Positions 1 to 5,809 of a stretch of DNA of 6,357 nucleotides are shown piece after piece. Each line of letters begins with the position of its first letter. Position 1 is the stretch's first letter. Under the pieces are notes generated by a model. That model ran no database searches, was not told where the DNA came from, and worked only from the letters and a program-made list of their open reading frames with translations. Where the stretch lies: contig JAEDFR010000121.1 of the NCBI GenBank assembly GCA_016297945.1, positions 1 to 6,357 of the forward strand. The letters are read 5' to 3'. The stretch is from Lachnospiraceae bacterium. GTDB lineage: Bacteria > Bacillota > Clostridia > Lachnospirales > Lachnospiraceae. The position numbers and the translations under genes are program-made.

Positions 1-26
1 AGAGTAATTTTATATGGTAATCATAG

Positions 27-57
27 AATCCGCAGGCGTAAAGCCTGCGGATTTTTT
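27..57 (+). terminator. Rho-independent terminator or attenuator upstream of cas3
   Basis: An 11-bp perfect stem (27-37 AATCCGCAGGC with 43-53 GCCTGCGGATT) closes a 5-nt loop (38-42) and runs into a T-tract (52-57). This is a classic intrinsic terminator. It most simply ends an upstream gene outside the window. Only 20 bp separate the T-tract from the cas3 start codon, too little for a complete promoter. cas3 must therefore be transcribed by read-through or from a promoter upstream of the hairpin, in which case the hairpin would act as an attenuator in its leader. Confidence 0.85.
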
Positions 58-77
58 AAATAAGATGGGGGATATAA

Positions 78-2216
78 ATGAAGTATATAGCACATATTGA
101 TGGGGAAAGAAAACAGTCATTAAAGGAACATTTATATGGAACAGCTGAACTGGCAGGGAAATTTGCAGGTAAGTTTGGAAAAAAAGATTGGGGATATTGC
201 TGTGGGATGATGCATGATATTGGAAAATATTCCGTTGAATTTCAAAGAAAAATTCAGGAAAATAGTAATCAGCGCGTAGATCACTCTACAGCGGGAGCAC
301 AGGTTTGTTATGGGGCAGGTGGATTTTACTCTTTTTTAAGTTACTGTATTGCAGGGCATCATGCAGGGCTTCCGGATCATGGAAATGCAACGGATATCGG
401 TAGCATGCCAACTTTGATGGGCAGAAAAAAGAAAAAAATAAAGGATTATCAGGCATATAAGGAAGAAATACAGCTTCCTGAGATAAAGACAGTGCCTTTT
501 GCCCCAAAAAAAACAAAAGATCCTGATTTTTCGTTAAGTGTCTTTATCCGAATGCTCTATTCTTGTCTGGTAGATGCTGACTTTTTGGATACAGAAAGAT
601 TTATGAAAAATGGTAGCGTGGATCGGGATAAGGGGGAGAGCATGGATGTGCTTCTTGAAAGGTTGGAAAGGCATATTTCCGAATGGATGAAAAATCCGGA
701 TGTTGATACAGTAAATGGACGGAGGACAGAGATATTAAAGAGTTGTCTGGATTCTGGAAAATCCGAAAAAGGACTTTTTCGATTAACTGTGCCTACAGGA
801 GGCGGAAAGACTGTTGCATCTTTGGCATTTGCATTGCGTCATGCAGTGAAGCATTATATGGACAGGATAATTTATGTTATCCCTTATACGAGTATTATAG
901 AACAGAATGCTAAGATATTTAGTGATATTCTGGGAGAACAAAATGTGCTGGAAAATCATTGCAATGTAGATTATGAAAGCAAAGATGAGTTTAAGCCAAT
1001 GCAGCTTGCATCCGAAAATTGGGATAAACCGGTTGTTGTTACAACAAATGTGCAGTTTTTTGAATCGCTATTCGCAAACAAATCTTCAAAGTGCAGAAAA
1101 CTACATAATATTGCTAATAGTGTTGTTATTTTTGATGAGGTACAGATGCTGCCAAATGATTATTTAAAACCATGTATTGCAATGATAGAAGAACTTATTA
1201 ATAATTATGGGATAAGTGCGGTTTTTTGTACAGCTACACAGCCGGCACTAACTTCTTTTTTTAATAATCAAATACATCCTGTAGAGTTATGCCCGAGAAT
1301 GGAAGAGCAATTTAAATTTTTTAAAAGGACAACATTACAATATAATGGGATAATAAAAGAAGAGAATCTGATTCAGAAATTGGGAGGGGAATATCAGGCA
1401 CTATGTATTGTAAATACAAAGAAGAGAGCGCAGTCGATTTATAAACAACTAAAAGGGGAAGGTATATATCATTTGTCGACAACTATGTATCCAAAACATA
1501 GAAAAAGGATCTTGGATGAAGTAAGAACACGTTTGAGAAATAAAGAAAAATGTATTTTAATTTCAACAAGTTTGGTGGAAGCTGGTGTGGATCTGGATTT
1601 TCAATCTGTTTACCGTCAGCTTTCAGGAGTGGATTCTATTATACAGGCGGCAGGAAGATGTAACCGGGAAGGAAAAAGAACTGTTGAAGAAAGCCAGGTT
1701 ATCATTTTCAGGTTTGATGAAAAGGAGTATATTCCGAATCAGAGGCAGCAGATCGATGTAACCAAAGACTTGCTTGCAGATGAACAGGATATTTCTGAGC
1801 CGGAAAATATTACAAAATATTTTGAGATGTTGTATCATTTTCGAGGGGAGAGCTTGGATAAAAAGAGAATTATGGATGAGTTCAAAAATAAGAATTATAA
1901 TTTTGCGAAGGTTGGAAAAGAATTTAACCTGATTGAAGAAAACACGAAAACTATTTTTATTAATCAGGAACCTGAGGCGGATGAAATTTTACATCAATTA
2001 ATATATCAGGGATTTACCAGAACCGCAATGCGCAAGGCAGGTCAGTATTGTATAAATGTGCTTGAAGGGGAATTTGAGAAACTTGAAGGAATGGGGATGA
2101 TTCGACTGGTTTCGGAGGATATTCAGGACTTTTATGAACTTGTGAATACAGAACAATATACAAGCGATATGGGGCTAAACCTTAATTTGGATAACGGAAT
2201 GGCAATATTTTGCTAA
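78..2216 (+). CDS. cas3: Type I-C CRISPR-associated helicase/nuclease Cas3 (HD domain plus DExH helicase)
   Basis: Cas3 is recruited by target-bound Cascade, then unwinds and degrades foreign DNA. The 712-residue product has an N-terminal HD nuclease domain: H18, the H46-D47 pair in MMHDIGK, H69 in DHSTAG, and H94/H95 in AGHHAGLPD, all expected metal ligands. An SF2 helicase core follows: Walker A TGGGKT at 240-245, DEVQ at 353-356 (a DEVH-like Walker B), motif III TATQP at 385-389, STSLVEAGVDLDF near 496-508, and motif VI QAAGRCNR at 523-530. A C-terminal tail follows. No motif appears broken. The ATG at 78 is preceded by GGGGGA (67-72) at 5-nt spacing. cas3 is the first gene of the locus, as is usual in type I-C, but is cut off from the other cas genes by a terminator and 275 bp. 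Function is confident by family; the Q in DEVQ is a tolerated variant. Confidence 0.97.
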   Translation: MKYIAHIDGERKQSLKEHLYGTAELAGKFAGKFGKKDWGYCCGMMHDIGKYSVEFQRKIQENSNQRVDHSTAGAQVCYGAGGFYSFLSYCIAGHHAGLPDHGNATDIGSMPTLMGRKKKKIKDYQAYKEEIQLPEIKTVPFAPKKTKDPDFSLSVFIRMLYSCLVDADFLDTERFMKNGSVDRDKGESMDVLLERLERHISEWMKNPDVDTVNGRRTEILKSCLDSGKSEKGLFRLTVPTGGGKTVASLAFALRHAVKHYMDRIIYVIPYTSIIEQNAKIFSDILGEQNVLENHCNVDYESKDEFKPMQLASENWDKPVVVTTNVQFFESLFANKSSKCRKLHNIANSVVIFDEVQMLPNDYLKPCIAMIEELINNYGISAVFCTATQPALTSFFNNQIHPVELCPRMEEQFKFFKRTTLQYNGIIKEENLIQKLGGEYQALCIVNTKKRAQSIYKQLKGEGIYHLSTTMYPKHRKRILDEVRTRLRNKEKCILISTSLVEAGVDLDFQSVYRQLSGVDSIIQAAGRCNREGKRTVEESQVIIFRFDEKEYIPNQRQQIDVTKDLLADEQDISEPENITKYFEMLYHFRGESLDKKRIMDEFKNKNYNFAKVGKEFNLIEENTKTIFINQEPEADEILHQLIYQGFTRTAMRKAGQYCINVLEGEFEKLEGMGMIRLVSEDIQDFYELVNTEQYTSDMGLNLNLDNGMAIFC

Positions 2217-2235
2217 AGAATAAAATAATGTGAAG

Positions 2236-2287
2236 AGGGTGATTCAAAACTAGGATTTTAAAACATAGTTTTGAATCACCCTTTTTT
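2236..2287 (+). terminator. Long hairpin terminator after cas3, also the likely 3' structure of the minus-strand RNA
   Basis: A perfect 17-bp stem (2236-2252 with 2266-2282) encloses a 13-nt loop and leads directly into six Ts (2282-2287). It starts 20 bp after the cas3 stop and should end the cas3 transcript. On the minus strand the same hairpin lies immediately 3' of the proposed guide (2313 down to 2283) and is followed by a T-rich but interrupted stretch. It may therefore also stop, or simply cap, the convergent crRNA-like RNA. The stem is longer and less GC-rich than an average terminator, so it could derive from a small palindromic repeat; I see no second copy in the window. Confidence 0.85.
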
Positions 2288-2313
2288 CTTCGCTGCTTAG
2301 TGTAAATACTATT
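2283..2313 (-). other. Guide (pseudo-spacer) of the crRNA-like RNA
   Basis: Directly after the 11-nt handle, the minus strand reads AATAGTATTTACACTAAGCA and continues to the hairpin at 2282, about 31 nt in all. That is close to the 34-35 nt usual for type I-C spacers. The first 17 nt match the site beginning at 2372 on the + strand except at positions 6, 12 and 14; beyond position 17 there is almost no match. Limited PAM-proximal pairing is the expected pattern for binding without cleavage. Confidence 0.65.
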
Positions 2314-2338
2314 TTTTCAATCCACAGATGATTCTGAC
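2314..2338 (-). repeat. Degenerate type I-C CRISPR repeat (pseudo-repeat)
   Basis: On the minus strand this 25-nt segment starts GTC and forms a 4-bp stem CAGA/TCTG (2336-2333 with 2328-2325) around the loop ATCA. It ends directly at the stem base with TGGATTGAAAA (2324-2314). Typical type I-C repeats are about 32 nt, begin GTCGC, carry a GC-rich stem-loop, and end GCG-TGGATTGAAAT or -C. The ends and the stem-then-handle layout are kept, while the middle is shortened and the stem weakened. The locus's true array is outside the window, so the native repeat cannot be compared. Confidence 0.72.
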
Positions 2339-2344
2339 AAAATA

Positions 2345-2373
2345 AGTATAATATACTGTATATAAAATTTCAA
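2345..2373 (-). promoter_or_regulatory. Sigma-A-type promoter for the crRNA-like RNA
   Basis: On the minus strand, TTGAAA (2373-2368, five of six to consensus) is followed after exactly 17 bp by TATACT (2350-2345, five of six). A start about 7 nt downstream falls at 2338, the G of the repeat-like GTC. This coincidence of an optimal spacer with the repeat boundary is the main support. The -35 shares bases with the TTC PAM (2369-2371) and the first two bases of the proposed Cascade target, so bound Cascade would also shut this promoter. Confidence 0.7.
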
Positions 2374-2405
2374 TAGAATTTAAATTAAATTATTGAATTG
2401 ACCAT
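2369..2405 (+). promoter_or_regulatory. Proposed Cascade operator: TTC PAM plus protospacer-like target of the crRNA-like RNA
   Basis: TTC at 2369-2371 is the canonical type I-C PAM. The next 17 bases (2372-2388, AATAGAATTTAAATTAA) match the minus-strand guide at 14 positions. Mismatches are at 6, 12 and 14, and also at 18 and beyond. Positions 6, 12 and 18 are the ones flipped out in type I crRNA-target duplexes, so the seed is effectively perfect. A full-length R-loop (drawn here to 2405) would cover the -35 at 2393-2398. The match is seen directly; binding is inferred. Confidence 0.68.
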
Positions 2406-2421
2406 AAAGATGTAGTATATT
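2393..2421 (+). promoter_or_regulatory. Promoter of the DUF3990/DUF3791-like pair, possibly also of cas5c-cas8c-cas7c
   Basis: TTGAAT (2393-2398, TTGA kept) and TATATT (2416-2421, five of six) are separated by 17 bp. This places a start near 2428 and a leader of about 64 nt before the ATG at 2492. It is divergent from the minus-strand promoter. Its -35 lies inside the footprint expected for Cascade bound at 2372. The A/T richness makes other -10 readings possible, such as TAAAAA at 2421 with TTGACC at 2398. Confidence 0.55.
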
Positions 2422-2491
2422 AAAAATATAAAAAGAGATATTAAAAAATTGGATTGGTGAAAAACATATTGGGTGAAGAAGGAGGATATAT

Positions 2492-2959
2492 ATGATTTTG
2501 TATCATGGAAGCAATGACATAGTAGAATATCCGGAGATAAGGAAAGCGAGATTTAATAAAGATTTTTATTATGGGTTTTATTGTACGAAGTATCCGAAAC
2601 AGGCGGAACGATGGGCTACGCGTTATGGAAAAAAAGGTTATATTAATAAATATGATTATACTCCAAAAAGTGATTTAAATTACATGATATTTGATAAAAT
2701 GACAGAGGAATGGTTAGATTTCGTAGTAAATTGCCGGGATGGTAAATCACATAAATATGACATTGTAGAAGGACCGATGGCTGATGATACAATTTATAAT
2801 TATATACAGAACTTTATCGATGGTAAAATATCACGAGCCGCTTTTTGGGAGCTGGTAAAATTTAAATATCCTACTCACCAAATCAGCTTTCATACCATTT
2901 CTGCACTTGATACATTAAAATATTTAGGAAGTGAGGTTGCATATGGGGACAAAAAATAA
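2492..2959 (+). CDS. DUF3990 family protein, putative ADP-ribosyltransferase-fold toxin
   Basis: The 155-residue protein starts MILYHGSN and carries DFYYGFYCTK (24-33), QAERWA (37-42), YDIVEGPMADD (89-99) and HQISFHT (129-135). I recognise these from memory as the hallmarks of the DUF3990 family. This family is thought to have an ADP-ribosyltransferase-like fold, with H5 in the opening HG motif, the Y30/T32 region and a late Q130/E-type position as possible NAD-site residues. It has no signal peptide or membrane segment, so it is probably cytosolic. The start is firm: AAGGAGG at 2479-2485 sits 6 nt before ATG, one of the strongest sites in the window. It overlaps the next gene by 17 bp, suggesting coupled translation. 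It is not a standard type I-C gene; its placement behind a Cascade-targeted promoter suggests a toxin guarding the locus. Toxicity and substrate are inference. Confidence 0.85.
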   Translation: MILYHGSNDIVEYPEIRKARFNKDFYYGFYCTKYPKQAERWATRYGKKGYINKYDYTPKSDLNYMIFDKMTEEWLDFVVNCRDGKSHKYDIVEGPMADDTIYNYIQNFIDGKISRAAFWELVKFKYPTHQISFHTISALDTLKYLGSEVAYGDKK

Positions 2960-3383
2960 TAATAATTTGTTTTTTGCATGTAGTTTAATAGAATATATTG
3001 GAAGAAAAGTGAAAAGGAGACGATGTGAGGTAGTGGATGGCTTGGGTATAGAACGAATAAGCCGGATATATGATTATGCTGATGTATTTCACTGTGAACC
3101 TATAGAGAAGGTTGCTACAGAGTTTATAGAAGAAGGTGGAATCAGTAAGGGGAATTATGACAATGAAGCGGCATGCAGATATACAGTACCGGATTATTGG
3201 AGTATTGGAGAAGTGTATGAGCGGTTGATTGAGGATTCCTATTCGGACGAAAATATTGTGAAAGGTATCTGGCAGGTGTATCATTCATGGATCGATGAAC
3301 ATATTTCAGATTACAATACAGATTTCTATTATCAACCAAGAGATTATATTGCAGCATGTTATGAGGAAGGTGTGGTATTATAG
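2943..3383 (+). CDS. DUF3791-like acidic protein, partner of the DUF3990 gene
   Basis: This 146-residue acidic protein has an N-terminal part (about 9-64: LFFACSLIEYIGRKVKRRR, then ERISRIYDYADVFHCEPIEKVATEFIEE) that resembles DUF3791-type proteins. These commonly sit next to DUF3990 genes in Clostridia; this is recognition from memory. The C-terminal half (about 80-146: VPDYWSIGEVYERLI, then IWQVYHSWIDEHISDYN) is rich in aromatic and acidic residues and I do not recognise it. I chose the ATG at 2943 because GAGG (2933-2936) lies 6 nt before it. The in-frame GTG at 2931 would have its AGGAA immediately adjacent, which is too close. The gene overlaps the DUF3990 gene by 17 bp and precedes cas5c by 24 bp. 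It may be the antitoxin, or a second subunit of a two-part effector. No signal peptide or membrane segment is evident. Confidence 0.8.
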   Translation: MGTKNNNNLFFACSLIEYIGRKVKRRRCEVVDGLGIERISRIYDYADVFHCEPIEKVATEFIEEGGISKGNYDNEAACRYTVPDYWSIGEVYERLIEDSYSDENIVKGIWQVYHSWIDEHISDYNTDFYYQPRDYIAACYEEGVVL

Positions 3384-3407
3384 TGGATTTGGAAAGGAGA
3401 CGTTTCT

Positions 3408-4070
3408 ATGGGAATGGGAGTAAAGGTTAAAGTATGGGGGAAGTATGCATTATTTTCCAGGCCGGAAATGAAGGTGGAACGTTGTTCGTATGATGTAATG
3501 ACACCTTCAGCGGCCAGAGGAATTCTGGAAGCTATTTACTGGCATCCTGGCATGCGTTGGATTATTGACAAGATATATGTGAAGAATCCGATTCGATTTA
3601 CAAGTGTTCGAAGGAATGAGGTAAAGAGTAAAATTTCCGCAAACAACGTACTTCAGGTATACAATGGAGCGGAAAAACCGCTGTATATAAGCAGTAAAGA
3701 AGAAATCGTGCAGAGGGCGTCATTGTTGCTGACAGATGTGGAGTATATAATTGAAGCACATTTTGAGATGACAGATCAGGCGAATGAAACCGATAACCCT
3801 GGAAAATTTAAAGATATCATTATGAGACGGCTTAAAAAGGGAGCATGTTTTCATACACCATATTTTGGATGCAGAGAATTTCCGGCATATTTTTGTTTGT
3901 GCGAAGATGAGGAGATTGAAACGGTCTATGATGAGATTCCGGAAAAGGACCTGGGATTTATGCTATATGACATGGATTACACGGACAAAGAGAATATTCA
4001 ACCGATGTTTTTCAGGGCCGTTATGAAACGAGGTGTTCTGGATTTGCGGGACTGCGAGGTGATACGATGA
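3408..4070 (+). CDS. cas5c: Type I-C Cascade subunit and crRNA-processing endoribonuclease Cas5c (Cas5d)
   Basis: In type I-C, which lacks Cas6, Cas5c cuts the repeat at the base of its stem-loop, leaving the 11-nt handle, and stays bound at the 5' end of the crRNA in Cascade. The 220 residues show family hallmarks: KVKVWGKYALFSRPEMKVER (6-25), SYDVMTPSAARGILEAIYW (27-45), PIRFTSVRRNEV (61-72), IEAHFEMTD (115-123), NPGKFKDIIMRRLKKG (130-145) and FHTPYFGCREFPAYF (148-162). Y44 probably corresponds to the catalytic tyrosine known in the Bacillus halodurans enzyme. Its lysine-histidine pair cannot be placed without an alignment; H118 or the GKF at 132-134 are candidates. AAGGAG (3394-3399) lies 8 nt before ATG. 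The stop overlaps the cas8c start as ATGA. This enzyme is the expected processor of the crRNA-like RNA at 2236-2338. Confidence 0.97.
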   Translation: MGMGVKVKVWGKYALFSRPEMKVERCSYDVMTPSAARGILEAIYWHPGMRWIIDKIYVKNPIRFTSVRRNEVKSKISANNVLQVYNGAEKPLYISSKEEIVQRASLLLTDVEYIIEAHFEMTDQANETDNPGKFKDIIMRRLKKGACFHTPYFGCREFPAYFCLCEDEEIETVYDEIPEKDLGFMLYDMDYTDKENIQPMFFRAVMKRGVLDLRDCEVIR

Positions 4071-5809
4071 TTTTGCAGGCTTTGGTCGAGCATTATGAGA
4101 ACCTTCTGGAAACAGAAAAAGTATCCAGACAAGGTTGGTGCAATGCAAAAGTTTCATATGTTATTAATCTGTCGAAGGAGGGAGATGTCAAAAACATTGA
4201 GTGGGTGAAGGAAGAGAAGGAAAGGGGGAAAAAGAAAATATGGCTTCCTTCTCAAAAAAAGGTTCCTGAAATGGTCACCCGATCATCAGGAGTTTCCGCT
4301 AATTTTTTATGTGATAATTCTAAATACTTACTTGGAATCGATAAAGATATGGATGATGACAGCCAGAGGGAGAGAGCCATGGAATGTTTTCAGGCTGCAA
4401 AAGAAAAACATTTATCTTTGTTGAAAGATGTGGAAGGGGATATGGCACAGGCAATCCGGTTGTTTTTTGAGCATTGGAATCCCGAAAAGGCGATGGAGTA
4501 TCAGGAAATAAAAGAAAATTGGGATGAAATCACAGATGGAGGCAATCTGATTTTTGGTATGGGAATGAGTTATGCTCAGGATGATATAAAAATTCAGGAG
4601 GCATGGGACGAAAAACAGAAAACGGAACAAAATAATCTGAAAGGAATTTGTCTTGCTACAGGAGAAAAAACGGAGATTGTCAGAATTCACAGAACGATCA
4701 AAGGGGTTCCGGGAGCACAGTCCAGCGGTGCTGCATTGGTTTCATTTAATGCTCCTGCATTTGAATCCTATGGAAAAGAGCAAAGTTATAATGCGCCGGT
4801 TGGAAAATATGCGGAGTTTGCATATACAACAGCACTAAATTATCTTTTGTCTCAAGAAAAATATACAATGCAAATTGGCGATACAAAGGTGGTCTTCTGG
4901 GCAGAGAGTGGAAAAGAAGAGTATCAAGAGACATTTTTTATGTCCGTAAATTGTCCTGTGGATAATCAAAATATGGTAAAAGCTGTTTTTGAAAAGCTGA
5001 AGAAGCATGAACCAATTGATATAAAGGATATACAATTGAATCCGGAGCAGAAATTTTATATTTTAGGATTGGCACCAAATGCCGCAAGATTATCCGTAAG
5101 ATTTTTTTATCAAAATTCTTTTGGAAATATTTTAAGTAATATTGCCAGACATTATGAAAGAATGGAGATTGTTAAACCAGGATGGGAAATAAGGGATTAT
5201 ATTGGTGTGAATCAAATATTAAATGAGACTGTAAATCAGAACTCTAAGGAGAAGAAGCCGATTTCTAATATGGCAGCGATGGTCATGCAGTCTGTTATAT
5301 CAGGAAGTAGATATCCGGCAAGTTTATATTCGGATATATTGATTCGCATTCGAGCAGAGCAAGGTAAGATTAAATGGGAAAAAGCAGCCATTATTAAGGC
5401 ATATCTCATACAAAATTACAAATGGGAGGAAGGAGATCACTATATGGGATTGAACGAAGAAAGTAATGAAATTGCATATGTGTTAGGCAGATTGTTTTCT
5501 GTGTTGGAATCGATTCAAATAGATGCAAATCCGGGAATTAAAACAACGATTCGGGATAAATATTTTAATTCAGCCTGTGCAGCACCGGCATCTGTCTTTC
5601 CGATTTTGATAAAGCTGAAGAACAGTCATATTAGAAAGATCGAGAGAGAAAAAGAAGGTGTTAAGATATACTATGAACGGCTTTTAACAAGCATTATAGG
5701 AAAGATAGAAGAATATCCGAAACGATTATCGTTAGAGGATCAGGGGAAATTTATTTTAGGGTATTATCATCAGGTGCAGAAAAAGTACGAAAAAAGGGAG
5801 GAACAGTAA
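4067..5809 (+). CDS. cas8c: Type I-C Cascade large subunit Cas8c (Csd1)
   Basis: Cas8c recognises the PAM and helps open the target DNA. The 580-residue length is usual for Csd1. Recognisable stretches are VPEMVTRSSGVSANFLCDNSK (66-86), a near-signature of the family, followed by YLLGID; then GICLATGEK (193-201), IKGVPGAQSSGAALVSFN (211-228) and the YNAPVGKYAEFAYTTALNYL segment (241-260). The C-terminal helical part from about residue 460 corresponds to Cas11c, which has its own start. GAGG (4056-4059) lies 7 nt before the ATG, which overlaps the cas5c stop (ATGA), so translation is probably coupled. cas7c starts directly at its stop codon. No disruption is evident. Type I-C Cas8c proteins typically read a TTC PAM, the trinucleotide found beside the proposed target at 2369. 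Confidence 0.97.
   Translation: MILQALVEHYENLLETEKVSRQGWCNAKVSYVINLSKEGDVKNIEWVKEEKERGKKKIWLPSQKKVPEMVTRSSGVSANFLCDNSKYLLGIDKDMDDDSQRERAMECFQAAKEKHLSLLKDVEGDMAQAIRLFFEHWNPEKAMEYQEIKENWDEITDGGNLIFGMGMSYAQDDIKIQEAWDEKQKTEQNNLKGICLATGEKTEIVRIHRTIKGVPGAQSSGAALVSFNAPAFESYGKEQSYNAPVGKYAEFAYTTALNYLLSQEKYTMQIGDTKVVFWAESGKEEYQETFFMSVNCPVDNQNMVKAVFEKLKKHEPIDIKDIQLNPEQKFYILGLAPNAARLSVRFFYQNSFGNILSNIARHYERMEIVKPGWEIRDYIGVNQILNETVNQNSKEKKPISNMAAMVMQSVISGSRYPASLYSDILIRIRAEQGKIKWEKAAIIKAYLIQNYKWEEGDHYMGLNEESNEIAYVLGRLFSVLESIQIDANPGIKTTIRDKYFNSACAAPASVFPILIKLKNSHIRKIEREKEGVKIYYERLLTSIIGKIEEYPKRLSLEDQGKFILGYYHQVQKKYEKREEQ
5444..5809 (+). CDS. cas11c: Small Cascade subunit Cas11c from an internal start within cas8c
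   Basis: In type I-C systems the small subunit, which forms the belly of Cascade and stabilises the R-loop, is translated from an internal start in the 3' part of cas8c. This was shown for the Desulfovibrio vulgaris system. Here an in-frame ATG at 5444 (Cas8c residue 460, MGLNEESNEIAYVLGRLF) is preceded by AAGGAGAT (5430-5437) at 6-nt spacing. That ribosome site is better than the one for cas8c itself. The product is 121 residues, largely helical and Lys/Glu-rich, as expected of Cas11. It shares frame and stop with cas8c. The internal Shine-Dalgarno is seen; translation is inferred by family. Confidence 0.85.
   Translation: MGLNEESNEIAYVLGRLFSVLESIQIDANPGIKTTIRDKYFNSACAAPASVFPILIKLKNSHIRKIEREKEGVKIYYERLLTSIIGKIEEYPKRLSLEDQGKFILGYYHQVQKKYEKREEQ

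Larger units (their letters stand above)
2236..2338 (-). ncRNA. Putative CreA-like, crRNA-like guide RNA encoded antisense between cas3 and the DUF3990 gene
   Basis: Reading the minus strand, the predicted start (about 2338) falls on a degenerate type I-C repeat (2338-2314). A guide-like segment of about 31 nt follows (2313-2283), then a 17-bp hairpin (2282-2236). No protein is evident. The repeat-like end TGGATTGAAAA has the length and near-sequence of the 11-nt 5' handle that Cas5c leaves on type I-C crRNAs. The guide's first 17 nt match a TTC-flanked site beside the promoter of the downstream toxin-like gene at 14 positions. This is the architecture of CreA, the crRNA-like antitoxin RNA of CreTA modules, which directs Cascade to repress a toxin promoter. 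The 3' end is a guess. Seen: the elements and their register. Inferred: that the RNA is made, processed by Cas5c and loaded into Cascade. Confidence 0.72.

Noticed and set aside
2345..2357. Palindrome AGTATA-A-TATACT as an operator for a toxin-antitoxin repressor, and the perfect TATAAT at 2347 as a + strand -10
   Set aside because: No acceptable -35 lies at 16-18 bp upstream of the + strand TATAAT. One arm is explained by the minus-strand -10; a second arm of this size is not surprising in such A/T-rich DNA.
2413..2421. Second possible guide target at TAGTATATT near the -10
   Set aside because: It shares only a TAGTAT core with the guide, has no TTC in register and is expected by chance in A/T-rich sequence.
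2398..2426. Alternative + strand promoter TTGACC with TAAAAA at 17 bp
   Set aside because: Its -10 is poorer than TATATT at 2416-2421 paired with TTGAAT; it cannot be excluded but was not listed separately.
2931..2942. GTG start four codons upstream for the DUF3791-like gene
   Set aside because: Its AGGAA is directly adjacent, leaving no spacing, whereas the ATG at 2943 has GAGG at 6 nt.
2985..3284. Long open frame on the minus strand within the DUF3791-like gene, and similar minus-strand frames inside cas3 and cas8c
   Set aside because: They lie opposite well-supported genes, show no recognisable protein features and look like chance open frames.
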